Assembly (NCBI RefSeq): GCF_900182985.1
Contig: NZ_FXUY01000001.1
Coordinates: 930,001 to 994,000 of the forward strand
Reading direction: 5' to 3'
DNA length: 64,000 nt
Source: Pseudomonas helmanticensis
Lineage (GTDB): Bacteria; Pseudomonadota; Gammaproteobacteria; Pseudomonadales; Pseudomonadaceae
Within the stretch, counting starts at the first letter, position 1. Each line of letters starts with the position of its first letter. Below the pieces are notes generated by a model. It was not told where the DNA came from. It saw nothing but the letters and a program-made list of their open reading frames with translations, and did not search any database. Made by a program: the position numbers and the translations under genes. Positions 29,481 to 37,458 of the stretch are shown one piece after another.

Positions 29481-30315
29481 CAATTGGATGGGGGGCATAT
29501 CCGTTGCTGCGGTAACGGCGGCTTAGGGTTTCGCCCTTACGGCGAGTCACCTTTTCCAAACGCCGAAAAGGTAACCGAAAAGGCTTTGCCCTGACGTTCG
29601 GCCCTCGCTAAGGCTCGGGTTCCTTCGCTCCGGGATTGATCCGGGGTTCATCGCCTACGGTTTGCTTCGCTGCACCTCCTCTCGCTGTGTTTGGCTGCGC
29701 CAAACGGTCGCTGCGCTCCCACCCCGGATCAATCCCTCCGCTCAGCCTGCCGACGGGCTCCGAGATCAAGATCAAGAGCAGGCGAGCTGACACTCGGCCT
29801 ATCGAGTGGTGAGGAGCGCGGGTGTTCGGCTTTTGATTTGCGTTGTTGCTGCCCCTCACCCCAGCCCTCTCCCGAGGGAGAGGGAGCCGATTTGTGGGCT
29901 TTTCAGAATCTGAGCTCAACGCGGTATCGCACGTCGGCGTATCTCTCGCAATCACCTCGGTCAGTCCCCTCTCCCTCCGGGAGAGGGCTAGGGTGAGGGG
30001 CTCTTGATCTGGCTTTTGATCTGGCTTTTTTGCCCCTTCGGCAGGCCGAGCGGAGGTGTTCATCCGGGGGGATAGGCGCGCAGCGCCGTTCGACGAAGTC
30101 GAACACATCGAGAGGAGGTGCAGCGAAGCAAACCGTAGGCGATGCCCCCGGATGGACACCGTAGCGAGGGAACACTGAGCCTCAGCGAAGTGCCGTACGC
30201 CGGGGCAAAGCCTTTTGGGTTACCTTTTCGGCGTTTGGAAAAGGTGACTCGCTGTAAGAGCGAAACCGCCAGCGGCCGCACCCGCAGCAACGGATATGCT
30301 CCCAATCCAAAAAAA
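29481..30315. repeat. Composite nested inverted-repeat island between the two cobalamin units
   Basis: About 830 bases without a supportable gene. Two outer arms, about 29481-29768 and 30042-30315, are diverged inverted copies: each contains GAGTCACCTTTTCCAAACGC, CGAAAAGGTAAC, AGGCTTTGCCC, ATCGCCTACGGTTTGCTTCG and CTGCACCTCCTCTCG. Between them lie two shorter inverted elements, CCCCTCACCCCAGCCCTCTC at 29850 and its counterpart ending in AGGGTGAGGGG at 30001. The same short pair occurs at 56399-56541. It looks like an accretion of dispersed repeats, with no transposase. Confidence 0.8.
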
Positions 30316-30360
30316 CCCAAACATTGACCCATAAGCAAGCCATGCGTAGCCTTGCGCTTT

Positions 30361-30541
30361 CGAGGTTCTTCGGCCGTTGCCGAAGCTAAGAAGGGAACGC
30401 GGTCAATGCCGCGGCTGCCCCCGCAACTGTGAACGGCGATGTTCGCTGCCACGCCACTGCCAGCTCAATTGATGAGCCCGCGGGAAGGCGCAGCAAACGC
30501 CAGGCCCTGCGCCTGAACGCCGTCAGCCAGGAGACCTGCCT
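30361..30541 (+). ncRNA. Cobalamin riboswitch upstream of cobW
   Basis: The aptamer landmarks are near-consensus: GAAGGGAACGCGG, GCGGCTGCCCCCGCAACTGT (30411-30430), CCACTG, GCGGGAAGGCG (30480-30490) and the B12 box GTCAGCCAGGAGACCTGCC (30522-30540). It controls the cobW-cobN-chelatase unit on the plus strand and faces away from the riboswitch at 29253-29441. Confidence 0.95.
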
Positions 30542-30626
30542 CGTCACAGATTCTCAATTCAACCGGGCGGGGTGATCCGGTGGCGAACTCTCCGGGCACG
30601 CATGCGCGTTGCCGGTTCTCGTCCCG

Positions 30627-30653
30627 TATGCCCGCCGCTTGCCAAAGGGCATA
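30627..30653 (+). promoter_or_regulatory. Candidate ribosome-site-sequestering hairpin of the cobW riboswitch
   Basis: TATGCCC (30627-30633) pairs perfectly with GGGCATA (30647-30653), burying part of the AAAGGG ribosome site (30644-30649) eight bases before the cobW ATG. This would suit translational control by the upstream aptamer. Confidence 0.4.
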
Positions 30654-30656
30654 CCG

Positions 30657-31730
30657 ATGAAAACACTGGCCAAACTCCCCGTCACTATCGTTACCGGCTT
30701 CCTCGGCTCGGGCAAAACCACGCTGCTGCGGCACATGCTCGACAACGCTCAGGGGCGTCGCATCGCGGTGATCGTCAACGAGTTTGGCGAGTTGGGCATC
30801 GACGGTGAAATCCTCAAGCAATGCACCATCGGCTGCAGCGAAGAAGAAGCGGTTGGCCGCGTTTATGAACTGGCCAACGGCTGCCTGTGCTGCACCGTTC
30901 AGGAAGAATTCTTCCCGGTGATGCGCGAATTGGTCGCGCGTCGCGGCGACCTCGACCACATCCTTATCGAAACCTCGGGCCTGGCCCTGCCAAAACCTTT
31001 GGTACAAGCCTTCCAGTGGCCGGAAATTCGCAGCGCCTGCACCGTTGATGCAGTGATTACCGTGGTCGACAGCCCGGCCGTGGCCGCTGGTACCTTCGCC
31101 GCGTTCCCGGATCAGGTCGATGCCCAGCGCAAACTTGACCCGAACCTCGATCACGAGTCGCCGCTGCACGAACTGTTCGCCGACCAACTGGCCAGCGCCG
31201 ACCTGGTGATCCTCAACAAGGCCGACCAGACCAGCCCGGAAGACCTCGCTCGCGTGCGCGCAGAAGTCGCCGAAGAGCTGCCGCCAGCGGTGAAAATCAT
31301 CGAAGCCAGCAACGGTCGTGTGCCACTCGACGTACTGATCGGTCTCGGCGCCAGTTCCGAAGAACACATCGACAGCCGCCACAGCCATCACGATCACCAC
31401 CATGGTGAAGGCGATGACGACCACGATGACCACGATCACGACGCCTTCGATTCGATCTCCATCGAACTGCCGCAAGCCGACGAAAGCCTGCTGCTCGACG
31501 CGCTGACGCAACTGGTGGTCAAGCACGGCATCCTGCGCGTGAAGGGCTTCGCAGCCATTCCGAACAAGCCAATGCGCCTGCTGATCCAGGGCGTCGGCAC
31601 ACGTTTCGACAAGCATTTTGATCGTCAGTGGGGCGCCGATGAAGCGCGCGTCACGCGTCTGGTGTTGATCGGTCAGCAACTCGACGCGGTGCAACTCGAA
31701 GCGCAACTGCGCGCCGCGCTCAGCGTTTAA
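30657..31730 (+). CDS. cobW: CobW, cobalamin-associated metal-binding GTPase
   Basis: A 357-residue G3E-family P-loop GTPase implicated in supplying cobalt for corrin synthesis. The Walker A GFLGSGKTT is at residues 14-22, and the metal-binding GCLCC motif has Cys76, Cys78 and Cys79. The SKAD-type base-specificity motif appears as NKAD, and a very His/Asp-rich linker (HSHHDHHHGEGDDDHDDHDHD, about residues 240-262) precedes the C-terminal CobW domain. The ATG at 30657 carries an AAAGGG ribosome site; an in-frame upstream ATG at 30609 would sit in the riboswitch leader. Three bases separate it from cobN. Confidence 0.95.
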   Translation: MKTLAKLPVTIVTGFLGSGKTTLLRHMLDNAQGRRIAVIVNEFGELGIDGEILKQCTIGCSEEEAVGRVYELANGCLCCTVQEEFFPVMRELVARRGDLDHILIETSGLALPKPLVQAFQWPEIRSACTVDAVITVVDSPAVAAGTFAAFPDQVDAQRKLDPNLDHESPLHELFADQLASADLVILNKADQTSPEDLARVRAEVAEELPPAVKIIEASNGRVPLDVLIGLGASSEEHIDSRHSHHDHHHGEGDDDHDDHDHDAFDSISIELPQADESLLLDALTQLVVKHGILRVKGFAAIPNKPMRLLIQGVGTRFDKHFDRQWGADEARVTRLVLIGQQLDAVQLEAQLRAALSV

Positions 31731-31733
31731 GCC

Positions 31734-34700
31734 ATGCACCTGCTCAGGACCCAGCCCGGCGGATTCGTCTCGGATGACAACATTGCCGACCTTGGACAAA
31801 CCCCCGCCGAGCTGGTGATCCTGTGCAGTGGCGATTCCAGCCTGGCGCTGCTCGCCGAAGCCGCGCAGCAATTGCCCGAGGATTACCCGAGCCTGCGTCT
31901 GGCCAATCCGATGCAGGTGCAGAATCACGCGTCGGTCGACTTGTACGTCGACGAAGTGCTACGCCACGCCAAGGTGATTTTGATTTCGCTGCACGGCGGC
32001 ATTGCTTATTGGCGTTACGGCGTCGAGCGTCTGGTCGAGTTGGCCGAGCGCGGCGTGCAGGTGATTCTGGTGCCGGGCGATGACCGTCCCGATCCGGAGC
32101 TCAGCGACTTGAGCACCGTCAACGCTGAGGATCGCGACCGGCTCTGGCAGTTTTTGCGTCAGGGCGGCATGACCAACGCGCTGGATTTTTTCCGCTGTCT
32201 GGCCAGCCGTTGGCTCGCGCGTGATTACCCGTGGGACGAGCCGCAAACCCTGCCACGCACCGCGATTTATCACCCGAACAAAACCTCCGCTGCACTGAGT
32301 GACTGGCAAGCCGAATGGCTGCCCGAAAATCCGCTCGCGGCGGTGCTGTTTTACCGCTCGCACCTGCAAGCGGCGAACACCGCATTCATCGATGTTTTCT
32401 GCCAGCGCTTGCAGGCGGCGGGGCTTAACCCGTTGCCAATCGCCGTGGCCAGCCTGAAAGAACCCGGCTGCCTGGCGGTGGTCGAGGACTGGCTGGACGA
32501 AGTCGAGGCCGGGGTCATTCTCAACACCACCGGTTTCGCCCAATCCAGCCCGGAAGCACCCCATCTGCGGCCGTTTCGCCGCAATATCCCGGTGATTCAG
32601 GCGATTTGCGCGCAGGACAACGAACCCGGCTGGCGCGCCAGCGAACAGGGCCTCGGTCCACGCGATCTGGCGATGCACATTGCCTTGCCGGAACTTGACG
32701 GGCGCATCATCAGCCGGCCGATCAGCTTCAAGGATCTGGCCTGGCGCAGCGAGCGCAGTCAGTCCGATGTGGTCTGCTATCGCGCGCAACCCGAGCGTAT
32801 GGATTTCGTCGCCGAACTCGCGCGGCGCTGGATCGAACTGGCACGTGTGCCCAACGCTGAAAAGCGTATCGCGCTGATCCTCGCCAACTACCCGACCCGC
32901 GACGGACGTATCGGCAACGGCGTCGGCCTCGATACGCCGGCGGCGGCGTTGAATATCCTGCGGGCCTTGCAGCAACAGGGTTATCCGTTACCGGCCGAAC
33001 TGCCGGACAGCGGCACCGCGTTGATCGAGCAATTACTCGGTGGCGTCAGCAATGACCTCGACACGATTGACCTGCGCCCGTGCCAGCAAAGCCTGGCAAT
33101 GGACGATTACCTGACGATGTTCAATGCACTGCCGCCAGCCAATCGTGACGCCGTGTTCGAGCGTTGGGGCGCGCCGCAAAACGACCCGATGTATCGCGAC
33201 GGGCGAATGATGATCGCCGGGCTGCGATTCGGTCTGACTTTCGTCGGGATTCAGCCTGCGCGCGGTTATCAGGTGGATCCGAGCGCGGTCTATCACGACC
33301 CGGATCTGGTGCCGCCGCACGCTTATCTGGCGTTTTATTTCTGGTTGCGCAACACCTACGGCGCCCACGGCGTGATCCATGTCGGCAAGCACGGCAACCT
33401 CGAGTGGCTGCCGGGTAAAGGCGTCGGACTGTCGGAGAATTGCTGGCCGGACGCGCTGCTCGGGCCGCTGCCGAACATCTATCCGTTTATCGTCAACGAC
33501 CCGGGCGAGGGCGCTCAAGCCAAGCGACGTACGCAAGCGGTGATCATCGATCACTTGATGCCGCCGCTGACCCGCGCCGAGACCTACGGCCCGCTGCGTA
33601 ATCTGGAATTGCTCGCCGACGAATATTACGAAGCGCAACTGCTCGATCCGCGTCGTGCCCGCGAGTTACAGCGCGATATTCTGCAATTGGTGCGAGACAC
33701 GCAGATCGACCGTGAACTGCAACTCGATGCCGGCCTGGACAGTGACGCCGATGCGGCGATCTGGCTGCCGCGTCTGGATACGTATCTGTGTGATCTGAAG
33801 GAATCGCAGATTCGCGATGGTTTGCACATTTTCGGTGAATCGCCAACCGGGCGCTTGCGCATTGATACCTTGCTGGCGCTGCTACGCATTCCGCGTGGTG
33901 ATGGCAAAGGCGCGCAATCGAGTGTGCTGCGAGCCTTGGCCAAAGCGTTCGCACTCGGCTTCGATCCGCTTGACTGCGTGCTGGCCGAACCCTGGACTGG
34001 CCCGCGCCCGGTTGCACTGCAATCGCAAAGCGAGGAAGCCTGGCGCACCGCCGGCGACACCCGCGAACGCCTCGAACTGTTCGCCACCGAACTGATCTCC
34101 CAGTCATTGCAATCCCCTTGTAGGAGTGAGCCTGCTCGCGATAGCGGAAAGTCAGCCAACATTGATTTAACTGACACACTGCCATCGCGAGCAGGCTCAC
34201 TCCTACAAGGACCGCAGTGGGCGGAGGTCAATGCGATCATCGACAATCTGCGCGACGTCGTCGCTCCACGCCTGGACGCCTGCGGCCCAGCGGAAATGCG
34301 CGGTTTGCTCGATGCCCTCAGCGGCCGTTTCGTCCCCGCCGGCCCCAGTGGCGCACCCAGTCGCGGCCGCCTCGACGTGCTGCCGACCGGGCGCAATTTC
34401 TACTCGGTGGACGTGCGCAATCTGCCGACCACCACCGCCTGGCGCATCGGTTTCCAGTCGGCGACGCTGATTCTTGAGCGGCACTTGCAGGATCACGGCG
34501 ATCACCTGCGCCAGCTCGGGCTGTCCGTCTGGGGCACGGCGACCATGCGCACCGGCGGCGACGATATTGCGCAGGCCATGGCCCTGATGGGCGTGCGCCC
34601 GGTGTGGGCGACGGGCAGTCAGCGTGTCGATGATTTCGAGATTCTGCCGCTGAGTCTGCTCGACCGTCCGCGCGTCGATGTCACGCTGCGAGTCTCGGGA

Positions 34701-35582
34701 TTCTTCCGCGATGCCTTCGCCAACCTGATTCGCCTGTTCGATGCCGCCGTGCAAGCGGTCGCCGCGCTGGACGAGCCGGACGATCTCAATCCGCTCGCCG
34801 CGAAAGTGCGCGCCGAGCGAGAGGCGCTGCTGCAATCGGGCCTCGACGAAGACACTGCGCGGCGTCAGGCCGGCTGGCGGATCTTCGGCGCCAAACCCGG
34901 TGCTTACGGCGCGGGCGTGCAGGGCGCGATTGATGGACGTCTATGGCAAACCCGCGAAGACCTCGCCGAGGTGTATCTGAACTGGGGCGCCTACGCCTAT
35001 GGCGGTGCCGACGAGGGCACCGCCGCCCGCGAGCAATTCGTCCAGCGCCTGAGTCAGGTGCAGGCCGTTCTGCAGAATCAGGACAATCGCGAACACGACT
35101 TGCTCGATTCCAACGACTATTACCAATTCCAGGGCGGCATGCTCGCCGCCGTGGAAAGCCTGCGTGGAGAGGCCGCCGCCAGTTATCACGGCGATCACAG
35201 CCAGCCTGATCTGCCAAGGATTCGCACGCTCAAAGAAGAACTGAATCGGGTGATCCGCTCGCGGGCGGCGAATCCGAAATGGATCGACGGGGTCAAACGC
35301 CACGGCTATAAAGGCGCATTCGAGTTGGCGGCGACGGTCGATAACCTGTTCGCATTCGATGCGACCACGCAGTTGATCGACGATCATCAATACGCGCTGC
35401 TTGCCGATGCGTATCTGCTCGACCCGGCGACGCGCGAGTTTGTCCGCGAACATAACCCGCATGCCTTGCGCGACATGACCGAGCGCATGCTTGAAGCGCA
35501 GCAACGCGGCATGTGGCAGGAACCGGGTGCCTATAAAGAGGCACTGGAAAATCTCCTGCTGGACATAGAAGAAGACAGCTGA
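31734..35582 (+). CDS. cobN: Cobaltochelatase large subunit CobN, with in-frame REPIN insertion
   Basis: A 1,282-residue CobN/magnesium-chelatase H-type subunit that binds hydrogenobyrinate a,c-diamide and inserts cobalt with the help of AAA and VWA subunits. Recognisable family segments include LISLHGGIAYWRYG, YHPDLVPPHAYLAFYFW in variant form, VIHVGKHGNLEWLPGKG, VNDPGEGAQAKRRTQAVIIDHLMPP in part, and WGTATMRTGGDDIAQAMALMG in part. At about residues 795-826 the conserved sequence is interrupted by a stretch (CRSEPARDSGKS ... SRAGSLLQG) encoded by a complete REPIN at 34116-34210. The frame stays open through it, so the protein is probably still made with an extra surface loop. Confidence 0.94.
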   Translation: MHLLRTQPGGFVSDDNIADLGQTPAELVILCSGDSSLALLAEAAQQLPEDYPSLRLANPMQVQNHASVDLYVDEVLRHAKVILISLHGGIAYWRYGVERLVELAERGVQVILVPGDDRPDPELSDLSTVNAEDRDRLWQFLRQGGMTNALDFFRCLASRWLARDYPWDEPQTLPRTAIYHPNKTSAALSDWQAEWLPENPLAAVLFYRSHLQAANTAFIDVFCQRLQAAGLNPLPIAVASLKEPGCLAVVEDWLDEVEAGVILNTTGFAQSSPEAPHLRPFRRNIPVIQAICAQDNEPGWRASEQGLGPRDLAMHIALPELDGRIISRPISFKDLAWRSERSQSDVVCYRAQPERMDFVAELARRWIELARVPNAEKRIALILANYPTRDGRIGNGVGLDTPAAALNILRALQQQGYPLPAELPDSGTALIEQLLGGVSNDLDTIDLRPCQQSLAMDDYLTMFNALPPANRDAVFERWGAPQNDPMYRDGRMMIAGLRFGLTFVGIQPARGYQVDPSAVYHDPDLVPPHAYLAFYFWLRNTYGAHGVIHVGKHGNLEWLPGKGVGLSENCWPDALLGPLPNIYPFIVNDPGEGAQAKRRTQAVIIDHLMPPLTRAETYGPLRNLELLADEYYEAQLLDPRRARELQRDILQLVRDTQIDRELQLDAGLDSDADAAIWLPRLDTYLCDLKESQIRDGLHIFGESPTGRLRIDTLLALLRIPRGDGKGAQSSVLRALAKAFALGFDPLDCVLAEPWTGPRPVALQSQSEEAWRTAGDTRERLELFATELISQSLQSPCRSEPARDSGKSANIDLTDTLPSRAGSLLQGPQWAEVNAIIDNLRDVVAPRLDACGPAEMRGLLDALSGRFVPAGPSGAPSRGRLDVLPTGRNFYSVDVRNLPTTTAWRIGFQSATLILERHLQDHGDHLRQLGLSVWGTATMRTGGDDIAQAMALMGVRPVWATGSQRVDDFEILPLSLLDRPRVDVTLRVSGFFRDAFANLIRLFDAAVQAVAALDEPDDLNPLAAKVRAEREALLQSGLDEDTARRQAGWRIFGAKPGAYGAGVQGAIDGRLWQTREDLAEVYLNWGAYAYGGADEGTAAREQFVQRLSQVQAVLQNQDNREHDLLDSNDYYQFQGGMLAAVESLRGEAAASYHGDHSQPDLPRIRTLKEELNRVIRSRAANPKWIDGVKRHGYKGAFELAATVDNLFAFDATTQLIDDHQYALLADAYLLDPATREFVREHNPHALRDMTERMLEAQQRGMWQEPGAYKEALENLLLDIEEDS
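34116..34210. repeat. REPIN inside the cobN coding sequence
   Basis: A perfect 27-base inverted repeat: arm CCTTGTAGGAGTGAGCCTGC continues through TCGCGAT, and its exact complement lies at 34184-34210, around a 41-base centre. The half-element GCGAGCAGGCTC also occurs at 26874-26885. Both halves are read through in frame by cobN. Confidence 0.95.
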
Positions 35583-35638
35583 CACAACCCGCTTCCACCG
35601 TTTGAAAATATTTCACCGACCATGATTGAGTATCGCAA

Positions 35639-36640
35639 ATGACCGACACCCCGCATTTCCCGCTTTCCGCCGTGGTCGGCGCCGATGACCTTAAACTCGC
35701 CCTGTGCCTGACCGCCATCGACCCGAAAATTGGCGGCGTGCTGATCGAAGGCCCGCGCGGTATGGCCAAATCCACGCTGGCCCGAGGTTTGGCGGATCTG
35801 CTCGCCAGCGGCCAATTCGTCACGTTGCCATTGGGCGCGACCGAAGAACGTCTGGTCGGCACCCTCGACCTCGATGCGGCGCTGAGCGAGGGACGTGCGC
35901 AGTTCTCGCCTGGGGTGTTGGCCAAGGCCGACGGCGGCGTGCTCTACGTCGACGAGGTCAATTTGCTGCCCGATCACCTGGTGGATCTGCTGCTCGATGT
36001 CGCCGCCAGCGGCACCAACCTGATCGAGCGCGACGGCATTTCCCATCGCCATTCGGCGAAGTTCGTCCTGATCGGCACGATGAACCCGGAAGAGGGCGAA
36101 TTGCGTCCGCAGTTGCTCGACCGATTTGGTTTGAACGTCGCCCTCAGCGGCAACACTGCACCCACCGAGCGCGGGCAGATCATCCGTCGTCGACTGGATT
36201 TCGACAGCGATCCGCAAGCTTTCTGTGCGCAATGGGACACGCAGCAGCACGCCCTGCGCGAACGCTGTGAGAGTGCGCGCATTGCCTTGGCCAGTATTCC
36301 GCTGGACGATGCCGCGCTGGCGCAAATCACTGAGCGCTGCTTTGCTGCCGGGGTCGACGGTTTGCGTGCCGATCTGGTCTGGTTGCGTGCGGCTCGCGCG
36401 CATGCCGCCTGGCGCGGCGCCGAGGTGATTGGCGCGGAAGACATCGACGCGGTGGCCGAATTTGCCCTGCGGCATCGGCGCCGCGAGCAGCCGGCCGGCA
36501 GTCCTCAGCCGCCTGCGCAAGCGCCGGCCAACGCTCAGGGCAACCCGAGCGAAGGGCAGGGCCAATGGGGCGACATGCCGGCGCCGGCACTCACCAGCGG
36601 CGTCCGCCGCGAAGTGCCGGTCTGGCCAAAAAAGCCCTAG
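35639..36640 (+). CDS. AAA+ chelatase subunit (ChlI/BchI-like)
   Basis: A 333-residue AAA+ ATPase resembling the I subunit of magnesium chelatase. It carries Walker A GPRGMAKSTLA (about residues 39-49), VGTLDLDAAL, GVLAKADGGVLYVDEVNLL with Walker B at its end, sensor residues in IGTMNPEEGELRPQLLDRFGL, and a proline-rich, glutamine-rich C-terminal tail. It lies 56 bases after cobN, and with the next gene it probably forms the motor of the cobalt chelatase, replacing the CobS/CobT pair of alphaproteobacteria. A strong ribosome site is not obvious. The tail overlaps the start of the VWA gene. Confidence 0.9.
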   Translation: MTDTPHFPLSAVVGADDLKLALCLTAIDPKIGGVLIEGPRGMAKSTLARGLADLLASGQFVTLPLGATEERLVGTLDLDAALSEGRAQFSPGVLAKADGGVLYVDEVNLLPDHLVDLLLDVAASGTNLIERDGISHRHSAKFVLIGTMNPEEGELRPQLLDRFGLNVALSGNTAPTERGQIIRRRLDFDSDPQAFCAQWDTQQHALRERCESARIALASIPLDDAALAQITERCFAAGVDGLRADLVWLRAARAHAAWRGAEVIGAEDIDAVAEFALRHRRREQPAGSPQPPAQAPANAQGNPSEGQGQWGDMPAPALTSGVRREVPVWPKKP

Positions 36641-37305
36641 GCATTCGCCCCCGATCCGACGCGGGGGCGAATGCCAGACCCCGCGCCGGAAAACTCGATC
36701 ATGGCCGCCAAGGCAAGCGTCATGCTGCCCGCAACGGCGCGCTGAACTGGGCGGGTACTTTGCTCAACGGTCGCCCTCGGACCCGCGCCGACCTGTTGTT
36801 CCAGCAACGCACACGTTCGCCGCATGAACTGTGGCTGGTGATCGTCGATGCCTCGGCGTCGACTCGCCGGCATCAAGCCCTCAGCGATGCCAAAGGCCTG
36901 CTCGCGCAATTGTTCGATGACGCCTATCGACAGCGTGCACGTCTGGCATTGTTGACCGCCAGCGGGACGACGCCGCAATGGCAGGTGCAAGGTTTGAAAG
37001 CGTCCAGCGGTTTGCGCGTCTGGCTCGATGCGTTAGGAGCGGGCGGCGGCACGCCGTTGCTCGCGGCGCTAGAGCAGGCGCAGCAATGGCTGGCGTTGCG
37101 GCGTAAACGTTTTCCGGCCGAGCAGCAGCGCATGCTGCTGGTGACGGATGGGCGTTTGAAGGATTTGTCTGGATCGCCGTGGCTGGAATGCCCAGGGCTG
37201 TTGATCGACATCGAACGCGGGCCGATTCGGCTGGGGCGGGCGCGGGAGTTGGCCAGCGCGCTGGATCTGCAGTATCGGCACATCGATGATGTCGCTGTGG
37301 TCTGA
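36565..37305 (+). CDS. VWA-domain chelatase subunit (ChlD/BchD C-terminal-like)
   Basis: A 246-residue protein whose second half is a von Willebrand factor A domain. It shows the MIDAS motif DASAS followed by TRRHQALSDAKG, then LLTASGTTPQWQVQ, GAGGGTPLLAAL and LLVTDGRLKDL. The first 75 residues are basic and low in complexity, with GRQGKRHAARNGALNWAGTLL leading into the domain. The ATG at 36565 is the only reasonable start seen and overlaps the preceding gene by 76 bases in another frame. Together the two genes look like a split ChlD; I infer a role in cobalt insertion with CobN. The true N-terminus is the least certain part. Confidence 0.8.
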   Translation: MGRHAGAGTHQRRPPRSAGLAKKALGIRPRSDAGANARPRAGKLDHGRQGKRHAARNGALNWAGTLLNGRPRTRADLLFQQRTRSPHELWLVIVDASASTRRHQALSDAKGLLAQLFDDAYRQRARLALLTASGTTPQWQVQGLKASSGLRVWLDALGAGGGTPLLAALEQAQQWLALRRKRFPAEQQRMLLVTDGRLKDLSGSPWLECPGLLIDIERGPIRLGRARELASALDLQYRHIDDVAVV

Positions 37306-37312
37306 TCGGACC

Positions 37313-37376
37313 TCATCGCGGGCTAGCCTTCTCCTGCACCCGCAAACCTGCGGAAGCGTCGCTTGCCCGCGATGGC
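37313..37376. repeat. REP-type repeat downstream of the chelatase genes
   Basis: Degenerate half-REP sequences CATCGCGGGCTAGCC and CGTCGCTTGCCCGCGATGG are inverted relative to each other. No gene is supportable between 37306 and 37458. Confidence 0.6.
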
Positions 37377-37458
37377 ATCGACTCGGTGCGGATACCGCAC
37401 AAGATAATCCGCAGCACTGCACTATGCTGTTGCGCAGCCCAATCACAAGGAGTGAGCG

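Noticed and set aside
29608..30175. Open frames inside the repeat island
   Set aside because: They lie entirely in inverted repeats, contain proline/serine-rich nonsense translation and lack ribosome sites.
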